Positions 22,151 through 34,320 of a stretch of DNA of 64,000 nt are shown here, piece by piece. The DNA is from Vanilla planifolia (lineage: Eukaryota > Streptophyta > Magnoliopsida > Asparagales > Orchidaceae). A program made the translations under genes and the position numbers. Position 1 is the stretch's first letter. Every line of letters starts with the position of its first letter. The notes beneath the pieces are model-generated. The model saw nothing but the letters and a program-made list of their open reading frames with translations. It made no database searches and was not told the origin of the DNA. The stretch lies in the NCBI GenBank assembly GCA_023846275.1, contig CM043874.1, positions 31,593,630 to 31,657,629 of the forward strand, in the 5' to 3' direction.

Positions 22151-25100
22151 AAGATCTAAGGAAGATAAAAATGGAATACTTTGTTAAATGCATGTGGATC
22201 TTTGGAAAAATTAATAACGAGACATTCCTCTTCATGAAATTTTATTTTGCATGATGGATTTCTTTCTACCCAAGACCATTATCTTTATTTTACAATAGAA
22301 AGGGCCAAATTACATTTCTGTTTCATGAAATATTTTTTCATGGAATCATTCTAAAAAGATGCATGTAAATATTCTACCTGTGAATGCAAAGTTGAATCCT
22401 TGATGTTATGTTATATTGCATGTTTGATTTTGATTGTAGATATATGTGAAGTATTAATGTGGAATAACAAATTGATGACTCAAATTAATCCTTAATTGAG
22501 ATATTTACATATTGACTAAATTGAATAATATATTAAATTTATGCCTTATTGGATAATAAAGCATGGAGTATCACAATAATTGCTACAAAAAGTTCGACAA
22601 ATCAGGAGAGTGCGATTTTTGTTGTAATTAATTTTAATGATCTAAACAATATAATCTTGTTTTCTTATCATATTATTGGAGCTTAATACCCTAGTAAAAT
22701 CTTTATTTATTCAATAAAGAATGCATGAATGTTAAAGTAGATTGTACATAATATTTACTACTTTCTTATTCATGATTTCATAATATGATGAGCCAAGTAT
22801 TGAATAAAACTATGGAATATACCATGTTTTAAGTATGATTTAATTATTTAAAATATAAATTTTGATGTGTGTTGCACTAAAGTTATGTTTGAAACTTTTC
22901 ACAAGTTTAGTTGATAACCTAACATGATGAGGATGTGCACATGTTGTCAAACCATTGAGGAACATAATTTAGGAGGCTATGTGATTAATGAAAGTTTTAT
23001 TTTACTTTTAAAAGTTGTTTACAATTTCCTACTTATGTAATTTTGCTAAGAGGTTTATTCAAAAATGTATAGCAACAAAATAATTGATGTAAATTAAATC
23101 CTATGATCATATGTTTGCATGTTTTGCATTACCTATAGATATATATATATGAAAGATGGACTCAAAAAAATTATTTGTTGATGCAAAACACTTCTTACCT
23201 GAGACATAAACATAAGAAATATGTTTGAAATCATGTTAATTATTATGATTTCTTGATAGTTTAAACAAGTTTATATTTGCAAGGTTTAGCATAATTGATG
23301 TTGTAAGATTGTTAAACATTGGAATAGCAAATTTCAATTTATAAGACACTCATAACTGAGACATGTTAGCTTCATATTCTTATTATTTATTTACAAGAAA
23401 TTAAACTCCAAGCTTGCGTAAAAATTCTTTTTCAAATAGTAACTCATAAAGAATAAAAAATTTTGGCTAAGAAGATTCATGTTGTATCACTTCATGACAT
23501 GTTATGAAAGTGTTATGTTGCTAAAACTATGTATGAAAGTGTGAAAAATATTATATGAACCATTTTAACCTTATTTTAGAAGATGAATAATGATTTAGAA
23601 CTTAGAAATAAAGCAAAAACCCAAGGTAATATTGTAGTCAAGTATTCCCTTTGCCTTGGGATCACTTGGAAAGCATGGAAACTAACTTGGTCAAGTCATG
23701 GGAGGCACAAGTTCAACTCTTAAGAGTTCTTACATGGATTGTAAAATGTGTGAGGCCTTTTGTTCCTAATTGGGAAACCTTTGAGATCACGATTCAAGGC
23801 CTTAGAAGAAGGTTAGGCAGAGAAGAGAAGTTGTTGGAAAACATAATATTTAGTTATGATTAGACGTGCAAGATTGAGTTAGAGCTTAAGGTAAATGTGT
23901 TATGGATAAGTTATAATTCTTAGTAAAGTCAAATTAAAATTTTAAGATACTTCGATTTGGCAATGTGAGTTAAGCTTAGTCTTGAAATTAAACTTAAAGG
24001 CTAAAGAATAATCTACAAAAAGAACTTATAATAGAAGGTCTTAATGATCGCCCAAGAAAACACCATTGATGAACCTGTGTACACATTGAAAATTAGATTG
24101 AAATAGTTAAACTCTTATCCAAGACCTTGGATGAAGGTAAAAGAGCTTAGAATAAGACTTATGGACATGCTAATTTTGGCCTATGAAAGTAATAGGATAA
24201 AGATGTTGGCTAGACTTCTGGGTTGATTAGGTTCTTTGGATATGACCACGAATGATCATATTTAGGATCTTAGGCCACCTAATTACCCTTAAATAATGAT
24301 CTAAGGGATGTTTGGTGGCTTAGAAAAGGTCGTAGAATGAGTTTAATGATTAATGGTTGTTTTGAAGGCATATGGGTCACTAGTGTACTTATATGGATCA
24401 TACTTAATTATAATAACAATCAACTATATATGAAACCTAAGGATAAAAGCCAAGGGTTTGTAAATATTAAGATTAGCCTAAATAGGTAATATCCTAAATA
24501 AAATTAGGGAAAGCCTAAATATAAAAAATTGGCTATGACATATTAAGTAGTTAGATTAGGGTTTAAAGGAAACTCTTAGGTATTTAGAAGAAAATAACAT
24601 TAGAAAATTAAACATAACTTAGGATAAAAACCATAAATCAACTTAATCAAAGTATAAAGAATCTTAAATATTAGATTTAAAGTAAATAGAAACCCTTGAT
24701 TTATTAAGTTACTACTTATAATAAAAACTCTTTACATATTAGATAAAATTAAGAAAATCTTGTCAACATTAGATAGTTTTGGGTTAGAATTAGTAGTATG
24801 CTACATGATAAAGTCTTGATTACTCAACTTTGTTATCTAATATAGTAATACTTTGATTATACATGCTCACTTAGAAGATAGACATATTAGTTACCTTAAT
24901 CCCTGAGCCTGGACATAGTTAAACATTGATAAGAACCTCCAAGTTTGGTTGAAATTCATTGTATAAATAGTCCCAAGATAGAACAAGTAAATATTTAGTC
25001 CCAAGGAGAATTATATGATGTGTTCTGTCATGAAAGAAAGTAAGAGTACATATGACTATTGAGGACCTAGAACTCTATGTGATTGAATCATGTGATCAAC

Positions 25101-25800
25101 ATTGCCTTATAGAGTTAGATTTTGTGATGTGATAGGAGTGCCAAACACTATCATGATTCTCTTAAACAAAAAAATGTATTAGATCAAGAAAGGATACTAA
25201 GCATCTAGTTAGTCATATTATAAATATATATTGCCTTAGATAGTAGATAATGACGTCTTATGATAGTAATTCATGCTACATAGTTATATGGTTAACTTAT
25301 TTCTTATATGCATACTTCTTGACTATTATATGTTAACCTTTTAGTGTGGCTCAAGCATTTCTTATTTAGCCTTTGAGCTCACCATTTTTATAGTTTTATA
25401 AGATTAGGAAGATAAGAACTATGTGAGTCAAGCTAGACATTATTAGGTTAGTGTGGTAGCTAGATGTTAATGACCTTTATTTCATCATCAATAATAGAAG
25501 ATTGGATATTTATTTTTTATCAATTATATTATTGGGACATAGATTGTATTAGACTATTATTTAGAGATAGTTGTTATTAAATTTTCTATCAGACTTTACT
25601 ATATAATCATAATGATGCTTCATATTTGATTATATTCAAGTGATTTATTGATTTATGGACTCTTAACATAATAAAATTTGTATGAAACCACAATAAAATT
25701 GCATGAATATTCGACATTATGAATTTAGATTGGCTATATTTATAGTTTAAAAAAATGGGTGTGATAATTCATCTTCAAACCATAATAAACTTGTAGAAAA
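22151..25800. other. AT-rich DNA, no gene recognised
   Basis: A 70-codon frame at 23651-23863 (plus) is somewhat less AT-biased than its neighbours but matches no family I know. A 'tgtataaatag' TATA-like word lies near 24960. The stretch has the look of decayed LTR or internal retrotransposon sequence, with no domain I can point to. Confidence 0.5.
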
Positions 25801-25806
25801 TTTTGC

Positions 25807-25818
25807 TTTGATACCAAG
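25807..25818 (-). promoter_or_regulatory. tRNA-iMet primer-binding-site-like motif
   Basis: The reverse complement is 'tggtatcaaagc', one mismatch from the 'tggtatcagagc' that primes reverse transcription from initiator methionine tRNA in many plant LTR retrotransposons. Just upstream in minus sense is 'gatgtcgtac', in the position of an LTR 3' end. This implies a minus-strand element whose 5' LTR lies at higher coordinates. No gag was recognised below it. Confidence 0.45.
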
Positions 25819-25819
25819 T

Positions 25820-26700
25820 ACGACATCTTGGTCTCACTTTGTGGATGTATTGTCCCATCGAGTCACCTCATCTTGACCCAAGTTTCCCTTAAAAGATTCG
25901 TTAAAATCCTAATACTATGACATTTCATATAAAATTGATCTCTTAGTAGTGAAAATTGGCCAATTCGTTGTAGTTCCTCTCCACCTAGAAGCCTGTCAGA
26001 AGTCCTCTTTGTTTAATAATTTTTCTCTAAGAACATTTGTCATAATAGCATCCCATATATCACACAAAGGTTTTACTTAGAGCTGAACTAGTCAGACTCA
26101 GAGCTATACTGGGATTGGTTCTTTGATTTTTTATTAGTCTTTATTATTATTATTATTATTATTATTATAGAGGTCAATTATAATTGACTTTTATTTATCA
26201 CACATTTAATTTATTTCTTTGTTAGTTTATTAAGTTATTTGTATCTATACTTTATTTTAAATCATTAAAAAGTTAATAGTTTTCAAGATACTTGTAGCTT
26301 AAATTTAGTCTCTGACATCCCTGTAATGGTCTTATAGCTTTGTCGGTGAAAAATTTGGTCCATTTTGACTTAAAAATAAGGTCTTTTTTGAGTTGTTTTT
26401 GCTGCCAACTAGCGTTTATTACCATGCTACCACCTTTCATAACTGTTGAAATCATGACCTTTTTTCCTTAACCCATGCTAACTTGCGTGGACTTCACTTA
26501 ACCTCTGTTGACCTAAGCTATTCACTTTAACCCACATCAATCTATGATTTGCAAACCCATACTGATCCATTGACTACAAACTAGAAATGCACATGCAGTT
26601 TGAGTACTAATGTATTAAATTTTGTAGCTTTTCAAGGCATTGTTTTTGGTAAAATTCAAAGTGTTTTTTTGTAATTTGTGATGAATTTTAGAATTCTTAA
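25820..26700 (-). mobile_element. Probable decayed LTR, minus orientation
   Basis: Placed only by adjacency to the PBS-like motif at 25807-25818. It contains an ATT/TTA trinucleotide run at 26140-26169. The 60-codon minus frame at 26273-26455 is unassigned. Borders are not defined. Confidence 0.3.
26140..26169. repeat. (ATT)n microsatellite
   Basis: About ten perfect TTA/ATT repeats. Confidence 0.9.
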
Positions 26701-28865
26701 CATGAAATCCAAAATATGGCCTTAATGTTTCTAAGTATCTTTTCATATTATAAATTTAGTAAATTACTATTATACCTTTATATAATTCTCAAATTTAGTG
26801 ATCTATTTATCAATAGTTTTTAATCTTTGGGATAAAGATTATCATTTATCCAAAAGTTTACCTGAATAAGATGGAAGTACTTATTTAGCTCGTAACAGAA
26901 TATTGAGTTTTTTTCCATAATCAGAGTAATGCTCAATCTTTATTGAGATGTCATTTCTTTAATGTGTTATCAAATAACCTAGTATATAATGCGAGTCTAG
27001 TTTTTGTAAATTGATACTTTTGATTCTCACTAAGATCATACTAATTAAAATAATACTCCATTCTTATTTTCAAATCTTGAAATTCTTTAAGGTCAAAACT
27101 TTCATCAAAGGTTAGGAACTCCTTTTTAATCATATTAACTTGATGATCATCATCCATTTCATGTCTTCTATCATGGAAACGTGGGGTAGCTCGATGTCTA
27201 AGTGGATGTTCTAGTTAGTTAGGTTCATTTTTTAGGACAATTCCTCTACTTTGAAGTTGTGTGTATAGCCTATTTTATTTATAGGTTCGACCTAATATAC
27301 TATCTCTACACTATTCTAATTAGTTTATGCATGTTTCTAAGATTTCTCTTATCTCTTACATTTGAATGAGTAAGTTCTAAAATTATATGTTGTATTATTG
27401 GATCCATTGGTAGATGTGCTTATTAACAATCAGATATTATATATTATTTTTTATCATAGTAGTCATAAACTATTACATTGGAAACAAAGTTCTTGATTAG
27501 AATCATAAAGGAAAAAATAAAAATATTTTGAAATGTAATAGTTAGAGAACATATGCATATAGAATGTTATGGAATCAACTTGAAAAATAAGATTTATTTG
27601 TTTTTATAAATAACTTCTAGCAATTAACAAAAAATACATAAAATTTAAAAATAATTGATAAATTAAAACCATGCAAGTTTATAAAGCTAATCATACTTTG
27701 ATACCTTGTTGATCATGTTCAAATACATCATTGGCTCATTGATAATAGAAAATACATAGTTTCAATCAATATATCTATTCAAGGTGCTTTAGTTTCAAAT
27801 TAAAAAAAATCTAAGTATCACAAAAAAGTAAGAACTTTCCTAAAAGTTAAAGGCTTCTACAAATCTTTAGCATGAGAGATCTTAATCTCAAGGAAAAGTA
27901 GATTGACATCCCATACCCAATCTACTCAAGTTGGTGGTAAAGTTGCAAGGTACACATAAGTGAAGTTCTTAGAATGCAAACAAAAAAATTACATGTTCAC
28001 TTGCTAGAGAGCGGACTTGATGATTAATTTATTCGAAAGATGAAATAAAACATAGTAAGGTAAACACTTTTGTGGGCACTTCTTTTTTTTGGATGCTAGA
28101 TAATGGGTTGAGATCTCTCCTTTTGAGCCTCTCTCTCACCATCCTAAGGTACCCTTAGAATCATGTCATCAAGTTGATCATATACGTTGTATCAAACAAG
28201 CTTGGTGGTTGCAGTTTATCACTTCTTTTGAATTTTATTATTTATAATATGGTGAGCATCTTTATTGATGAAGACCTAAAGGGTACAATGATAATTTACT
28301 AAATTAAGAATATACAAGATACTTGGGAAGACTAAGAGCTTTATTTTGGTATTAAAAAAGACATTTTAATTATTTTAAAAATAACCACAAATTTAAAAAA
28401 AAGCATTTTTAATTATGTCAAAAAAATATCTTGAAAAACAAATGTGATGCATTCTATACCATAAATGTGTTGCATTCCTTTAAAGTTTAGTCAATATTTT
28501 TAGAAATTATGGTATGAAATTATCTCAATGCAGATACATAGTTTGATCTTAGAAAGATCAGGTTATACAATTAAGTTTTGTTACCTTAAATGAAAGAGTC
28601 AATGTATGTACCTTCATATACAAAAAAAGAAGATTGTGTTATCCTTCACTGCCCTCATGTAAAATTTATAATCCAAATATTCTAAAAAATTAAAAAAATA
28701 AGGTAAAAAATATTACTTAATTTCATTTCACTAGTTGAGATTATAAGGAATATGACCATTAGAGATTTTATTTGGTTCATTGCAATTAGTATAGCATATA
28801 TTAATATAATATACCAACCCCAGCACCCATAGTCTAAACTTTGTTAAAAAAAAGTTATAAATGTA
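26701..28865. other. AT-rich DNA, no gene recognised
   Basis: No domain identified. A weaker PBS-like word on the minus strand ('aaggtatcaaag', near 27697) is noted but not called. Confidence 0.5.
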
Positions 28866-28867
28866 TT

Positions 28868-29108
28868 TCTTGATGACTTGCTAGATACACCCTCATCTTT
28901 AAGAGATATTCAACATGTTATAAAACTAGTTCTTGGTGCCTCACTTCCATATTAGCAATTAAATCCAACAAATCATGTAAAATTTAAATTTTTATCAACT
29001 TATCATCCTCAAACGAATGATCATAAAGTAGTCAACCAAAGTTTAGGCAATCTTCTTCGTAGCTTAGTAGGCGAACATGTTTTAACTTGGGATTCTTGCT
29101 TTTGTTTT
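28868..29108 (+). pseudogene. Ty3/gypsy pol fragment C: RT leader joined directly to integrase
   Basis: Plus-strand reading gives 'LRDIQHVIKLVLGASLP' (about 28903-28953), matching the segment that precedes RT in one Ty3/gypsy group. Within about 40 bp comes 'FLSTYHPQTN' and 'VVNQSLGNLLRSLVGEHV' (about 28995-29090), matching the integrase core after its second catalytic Asp. The RT, RNase H and N-terminal integrase, normally about 2 kb, are missing, so this is an internal deletion product. The usual Glu after HPQTDGQ-T is lost. It stops near 29108, where the sequence switches to a minus-strand integrase. Confidence 0.75.
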
Positions 29109-29109
29109 G

Positions 29110-29590
29110 GTTTTCTTGACAAACTCAAGACCCAATAAAACTTTTTTTTGCTTCATTCCAACATGGAAGTGATTAAAACTTTCTTTTATATAGAACTTCA
29201 AACAATATAATTTCAAAGTTGAATTTGTAATTATAATTATAAGCAACTTTCGCTAATGGAAAATAGTTTTCCTATTTACCATTAAGTCAAATACAAATTA
29301 TCAATAAATCTTCAAAACTCTTAATGATTCACTTTGTTTATCCATCTATTTGAGGATGAAAGACTATGCTAAATTTTAGACCTACTAAAGGCTTGATGCA
29401 CACTTTTCCAAAAATGCAAAGCTTAAGATCCTTATACAAAACAATTGCTTTTGGTATGCCATATACTTTGATAATACGATTAATATAAAACTAAGCCAAC
29501 TTTTCTACTAAGTAAATTATCTTAAATGCAAGAAAATGAGTAAACTTTGTTATATTGATCCCATTCCTTGATAGGTTTGATGATAGTAAA
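29110..29590 (-). pseudogene. Ty3/gypsy integrase fragment B
   Basis: Minus-strand reading gives 'ITKFTHFLAFKIIYLVEKLA' (about 29550-29491), then 'GIPKAIVLYKDLK', then 'FSIVFHPQIDG' (about 29345), 'SFEDLL', then 'EVLYKRKF' and 'LPCWNEAKK' near 29165, and 'LGLEFVKK' near 29125. The order matches the integrase catalytic core and its downstream YEALYGRR-type motif. The SDRD motif is LYKD, so the second catalytic Asp is lost, and the Glu region is also mutated. Several stops. It is not the continuation of element A, because both contain the same piece of the integrase core. Confidence 0.8.
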
Positions 29591-31399
29591 ACTATGAAAT
29601 TATGAACTAACATGTTGTGTATGATATGATGCATAGAGATTGAAGAAGTTGGTAGTAATTCATGTTCAAGGAGGTTGTATAAGAATTGGTAACATTGCTT
29701 AAAGAATTTGAGTCCACTATCACAATTTGGGGCCATGTGATTTTTGGCCTTGATTGAGTGGCTACCCTTTAAGAGCTCATCATGTACTCCTTTAATGGTT
29801 AGAAAGTTAATACTTTTCACTTGGCATCATGTGGCACATAGGCATGCTTACATCAATTCTATTTAATTAATCATGCAAGCATGCATTAATGTTATATCAT
29901 TCCTTGATGTGTTTAAGTTGTGCTTAATAGTCAATTTAAGATTATAATTTAAGTTTTTTTATAAATAAATCATATTTAGAGTTGTTAAGAATCTTGTGTG
30001 AGAAGAATCAATTATGTACAAAATCATATACACAATTGACACTAATCATAAAAAATGACATCCTTGTCATACATATATGATGATCATATTAACTTGTCAT
30101 ATGATGATTATCATTATGTAAAATAGTCTCAGGAGTACAACCTTTATTTTATAGATTGGTAAATAAGCTATGGCATGATCATTTATGAACAATATTCATT
30201 ATTGTACTTTATGATACTTCTCTTAGTTTGTTGTCTTCATAAATATATGCATCACAAAGATAATTTGCTCCTCTTAAAAACTCCAAATTGAACCAAAATT
30301 AACTGCACATATATAATTTTATATCATATGTGTACAATTTATGTGAGAATAACATAATAGTAAAGTTGGAAAAGCTTTATATAAATATGTTGTCTCTATC
30401 ATACCATTATAAAGTAACTATAACATGAGACCCATATATCAAGTATAATCTAAAATATCTTTATCCAAATATAATATGGTTATCATACTTATATACATAT
30501 TTTAAAAACTTAAAAGTATTTTAGTAGAGTTAACCTTGAACTACATTATAAAACTTGATACTTTTTGTCATACTCATACAAGTACATTAACTCGAGAGCT
30601 TCAAAACTAAGTCTTTTACTTAAAATTGATTATACAACATGAGATAATGCATTGTGCACATATGATACCTTTTATGTAACCCAAATAGGTGAATCATATA
30701 GATGGTTCATTAAGCAATCAATTTATTATATATATTTTCTTCTAAAATCTCTAAATTACACATGTATAAACAAACCTATGAATTATAATGCCTAGTTAAT
30801 CTTATAAAAAGTTTTAGTCAATAATAGTTTCTTAAAATAGTTTTATAACTTAAGATGGAGTATAAACCGCATCGTATGCACTTGACAAAGGGTTAATGAA
30901 ATATTATCATATCTCTATAAAAGTCTTAAGCCCAAACTTGCTTAGACAAACATTCTTTAGGAGTTATGATTTGATTATATTAGCATCTTTATATCTACAA
31001 TCTCTTCATTTTAATGCATTGGTAACATTTTTACAATTATTCATTACTTGTGCTACTTGAGTGAAAACATAAAAGTTTGTAGGATCTTTATAAACTTACA
31101 TAAGAACTATAAACTTAAGTGAATATATTTTTGCTTTGTGGCTCCTATAAGAACTATATAGATCCTTTTTAGATCTCTTGTGTATAGTTTACCACAATAA
31201 GTTGTTGGTAAAAAGGAGTGGATTAGTTAGAGCAAACCTAGTCACTTTAGTAGGGGTAGATATAAGCCTTGGTTATGCCTAAATCACCTAAAAATAGATA
31301 GATTCTTTATTTAATTTTGCTTATTTTATTTATCACATGATAATTTTTTAAAACTAATTAGGTTTTTCCTTAAAAAAATTCTTTGAATAGTTAGCTACA
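29591..31399. other. AT-rich DNA between two integrase relics, no gene recognised
   Basis: The minus frame 29491-29820 extends a little beyond the recognisable integrase at its N-terminal side, and that extension is unassigned. The rest, to 31399, shows no domain on either strand. It may be LTR or UTR sequence of elements A and B. Confidence 0.45.
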
Positions 31400-31960
31400 G
31401 CTATAATAATCTAGATCATACACATAACTTCTTATTTATTGACTTTAAATTGGCACAATTCACTCTCCCTCTTATGACTCACTCATCTTAACAAGTTAAT
31501 TCATCCATAATCACCCATATTAAGTAGCAAAATAATAGTGATTAAGCTAAATCTATCACAAATTTCATAGCCACTTCTTCCTGTTTTCATTCAAGAATAA
31601 AGGCTACAATAGTTTCTTTTGATTTAAACATTTTGTAACCTAATTTGAGACATCTATTTTTATTCTTGGACAACAATACATTTGTCTTAATTTCTAATAT
31701 ATTTTATTTTTCCTTGGATACATTAAATATCTAGAATATGTGTCTCTTTTAATAATAGTTCTATGAGCTACTAATATTTAGGTATATATAGCCTACCTTA
31801 AAATATCAATATTTCATTATGTTCTAATTTAAATTTAGATTTTCATCCCTCTTTAACCTTCTAGATTAACTCTTTTAGCTTTAGATCCTTAGCTTGATCT
31901 TTATTTATAGACTCTAGAAAATTTAGCCTTACTGATAGATATATTAGTAAAGTTACATTC
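31400..31960 (-). pseudogene. Integrase N-terminal half of element A
   Basis: Recognisable minus-strand pieces are 'GRLYIPKY' near 31800 (the segment before the HHCC zinc finger), 'CIQGKIKYIRN' near 31720 (the HPG-TKMYRDL position) and 'IWVIMDELT' near 31520 (the WVIVDRLTKSAHF position). Zinc-binding residues are mostly lost. Recognisable similarity fades near 31400. Confidence 0.65.
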
Positions 31961-32039
31961 TTTCGAATAACTAACTCTAATGACAACTTGTCCATTTAAA
32001 AGATCAATTTCTTTTCTCTTTTATAAATAAGATGCTGCA

Positions 32040-32400
32040 AACACGTGCCTTCTTACTTTTGGACATTTACCACAACATTATGCTTTAATGGATTATCAAT
32101 AATTTCCAAATCATAATTTTTGATAATTTCCAACTATCCTCTTTATCACAAATTCAATTCCTTTTGGTTAAAGTTGTAAAATTCTCACACTTAACTCTAT
32201 ATAAATAATGTATTTAGAGCTTCAATACAAATATTATAATTGATAACTTTAAGTCATTAACAAGTAATTCTTTTCATGAGACATTAGTTCTTTAGATACG
32301 TAAGTAATTACTTTCTAGTTCTACATCAATATAACATATCTCTTGTAACACGTATCATTGTACACCTAATACCCATATGTGCATATATATATATATATAT
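32040..32400 (-). pseudogene. RNase H domain of element A
   Basis: 'VITYVSKELMSHEKNY' (about 32312-32262) corresponds to the YASRQLKPHE-NYPTHD segment of gypsy RNase H, and 'HNVVVNV' (about 32088-32060) to the KANVVADALSR end. The first catalytic Asp region is obscured by an AT microsatellite at 32383-32404. Confidence 0.65.
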
Positions 32401-32404
32401 ATAT
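32383..32404. repeat. (AT)n microsatellite
   Basis: Perfect TA/AT dinucleotides, about 11 repeats, inserted between the RT and RNase H relics of element A. Confidence 0.9.
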
Positions 32405-32419
32405 AAGATTAGAGCTAAA

Positions 32420-33225
32420 TTAATTTTAACTTTCAATATCTCAGTACTCTTCTCAAAATCTAAGTCATATTCAAATTTGATTATCTTTCAAGCCAATCTA
32501 TTAAATGGAGAGGATATCTATGAAAATCATTTCACAAAATTTCTTTAGTAGCCTAACATGATCAAGAAACTTTTTATTTTGAATACTAATATGGGTTTTT
32601 ACTAATCCATAATTTTCAAAATCTTTTGAAGATCAATTGAAATTTTCTTAACACAAACCACATGCTTTAGAGACACAACACTTGGCAACCAAAACTAACG
32701 CTTGGAGAATTTGGTATATAATTGATTTCCCTCAAAATTTGTAATATTATACACAAATATACAATATGCTCCTCTGAAGATTTTGAATAAATTAGAATGT
32801 CATCTATGAATATAATTACAAAGTGATTCAAATAGTTTTTGAATATGTTGTTTATCACATCCATTAAAGTTGCTGGTGCATTAATTAAACAAAATGATAA
32901 CACTAAAAAATCATAATGCATTATATCATTTTAAAAGAAATTTTAGAAGCATCTTCCTACTTTATTCTCAAATTATAAAAACCAAATTATAGTTCAATCT
33001 TTGAAAACACCATAACTTTTTGGAGCTAACCAAATGGATCATCAATTGTTGGTAAAACTTAATTATTCTTCATAGCGATCTTATTTATTTATTTATAATC
33101 AATACACGTTAGAAGTCTGACATCTCTCTTCTTTGTAAACAAAATAGATGCATCCCTTAGTGATACACTTTGTATTATAAATCTCTTATATAGCAATTTT
33201 TTAATTTGTATTTTAATACTATCAT
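32420..33225 (-). pseudogene. Reverse transcriptase of element A
   Basis: Ordered RT blocks on the minus strand: 'ASILFTKKRD' near 33140, 'CIDYK' near 33110, 'VFSKIEL' near 33010, 'FCLINAPATLMDVINNIF' (about 32894-32841) and the active-site block 'FIDDILIYSK'. Both catalytic Asp residues are intact (near 32804-32799). Further on are the region before the FLGHVV motif and a 'KFEYDLDFEKS' piece near 32460. The best open stretch is the 84 codons at 32667-32921. Stops and frameshifts on both sides rule out function. Confidence 0.9.
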
Positions 33226-33289
33226 ATATAATATTCTAACTATTATAGTTCTTTTAATAATTGTGATACAATATCTTTTTTTCTTATGA

Positions 33290-33650
33290 TGTAGGTAGAA
33301 ATGAATGAATAAGATGCTTCATAATCAAATCGAGTAGTAATGGATAAACTTGGTTAACGTACTATATCTGTAATAACATTTGTGAAATAAGGAGCCTCTT
33401 TTTGAGTAGTGGAATAAATTTTCCTAACCCTATTTTTTGGTTGCACTACTCTTCCTGTGCCATCTAATGCAGTAAAAGAATGGCCTCCTTTACCTTTACT
33501 TACACCACCTCTACCCCCACTTATTGATGTGTTGCTTGCTTTCATTTCTAATACTTTAGGCCAATCTCTAAAAATATGCCCTAATTCCATACATACAAAA
33601 TATCTTATTATCTTGGCAAGTTTAACATACACTCTCCTCATTTTCATTTA
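33290..33650 (-). pseudogene. Zinc knuckle and protease of element A
   Basis: 'YFVCMELGHIFRDWP' (about 33605-33560) aligns with a CCHC knuckle, but Cys1 is Tyr and Cys4 is Trp. A Gly-rich linker follows. Then 'IYSTTQKEA', in the place of the 'ALT-EEA' segment, leads to 'RFDYEASYSFIS' (about 33325-33290). That is the aspartic protease DSGASHSFIS site with the D-S-G triad changed to D-Y-E. A 97-codon open frame (33354-33647) covers the knuckle part. Confidence 0.8.
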
Positions 33651-33689
33651 CCACATCTTCCACACTTACTAGTTCCAATTTAACAAAAC

Positions 33690-34320
33690 TAATCCCACTA
33701 TTACAAGGTTCTTCTAAAGATCTAAATTTGTTGAACCCCTAGTTGAAATTTTCCCTATAAGAAGTGATAAAATTACCTCTTTTTCTAATTATTTTTGTTT
33801 AAACCTCTAAGATTCAAATCTCTTCTTCCTTGCTCCTCTTCTTGCTTCCATAACACCATGTTCCAACTCTATAATTTTGGCATGCTCAAACAATTTAAAG
33901 TAATTCATTGTTTTCGTTGTCATCAAAGCTATTCTAATTTCATCTATTAATCCCCTCTATAACATATAACATCTCTAATCTACTAATGCAACTAAAGTAA
34001 TCATAAATCATAAGAAGTTATTTCATTCCTCCGTTATCTTGACTCTAATTGATATCATAATAACCATCTTTTGAATTCTTTGGTAAACTCTTGCTAAAAT
34101 ATTTCCCTTACCAATCTACTCATCAATTGAATTGAATGTCTAGAACTCCACCAAATACTAAATTTTTCTTTTAGTGTAACACTAACAAAGAGCTTTCTTA
34201 TCATTTTGACATGACATTTGATAGTAATCTTGTCACCTAATCTAACTAGTTTTATGCTAACATAAGATCTTCTTCTCTTAAGAAACCAAGTTGATGCATC
34301 ATTTTGCATCGATCAAACAC
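33690..34320 (-). pseudogene. Gag of element A
   Basis: 'FSIWWSSRH' near 34150 corresponds to the AxxWW motif of plant gypsy gag. 'GLIDEIRIALMTTKTMNYF' near 33955-33900 matches the F-RGLRPDIR segment, followed by 'FEHAKIIELE' and a basic stretch near 33840. Two frames and several stops are involved. The N-terminus is not defined. Confidence 0.75.

Larger units (their letters stand above)
31400..34320 (-). mobile_element. Ty3/gypsy LTR retrotransposon relic A (gag-PR-RT-RH-IN)
   Basis: Minus-strand domains occur in canonical gypsy order: gag (34320-33690), zinc knuckle and protease (33650-33290), RT (33225-32420), RNase H (32400-32040) and integrase N-terminal half (31960-31400). Stops and frameshifts are frequent, so none of it is translatable. 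The PR-RT spacer is about 65 bp, much shorter than usual, implying a deletion. The integrase ends near the start of its catalytic core. No LTRs were identified. Gag, RT and RNase H sequence resemble plant Ty3/gypsy elements; I do not assign a lineage. Confidence 0.85.

Noticed and set aside
23651..23863. 70-codon frame with less biased composition
   Set aside because: Too short and unrecognised; no start context, splice signals or neighbours to support a gene.
29491..31960. Elements A and B as one minus-strand retrotransposon with an insertion
   Set aside because: Both contain the same stretch of the integrase core (the WVIVDRLTK-type region), so they cannot be halves of one copy.
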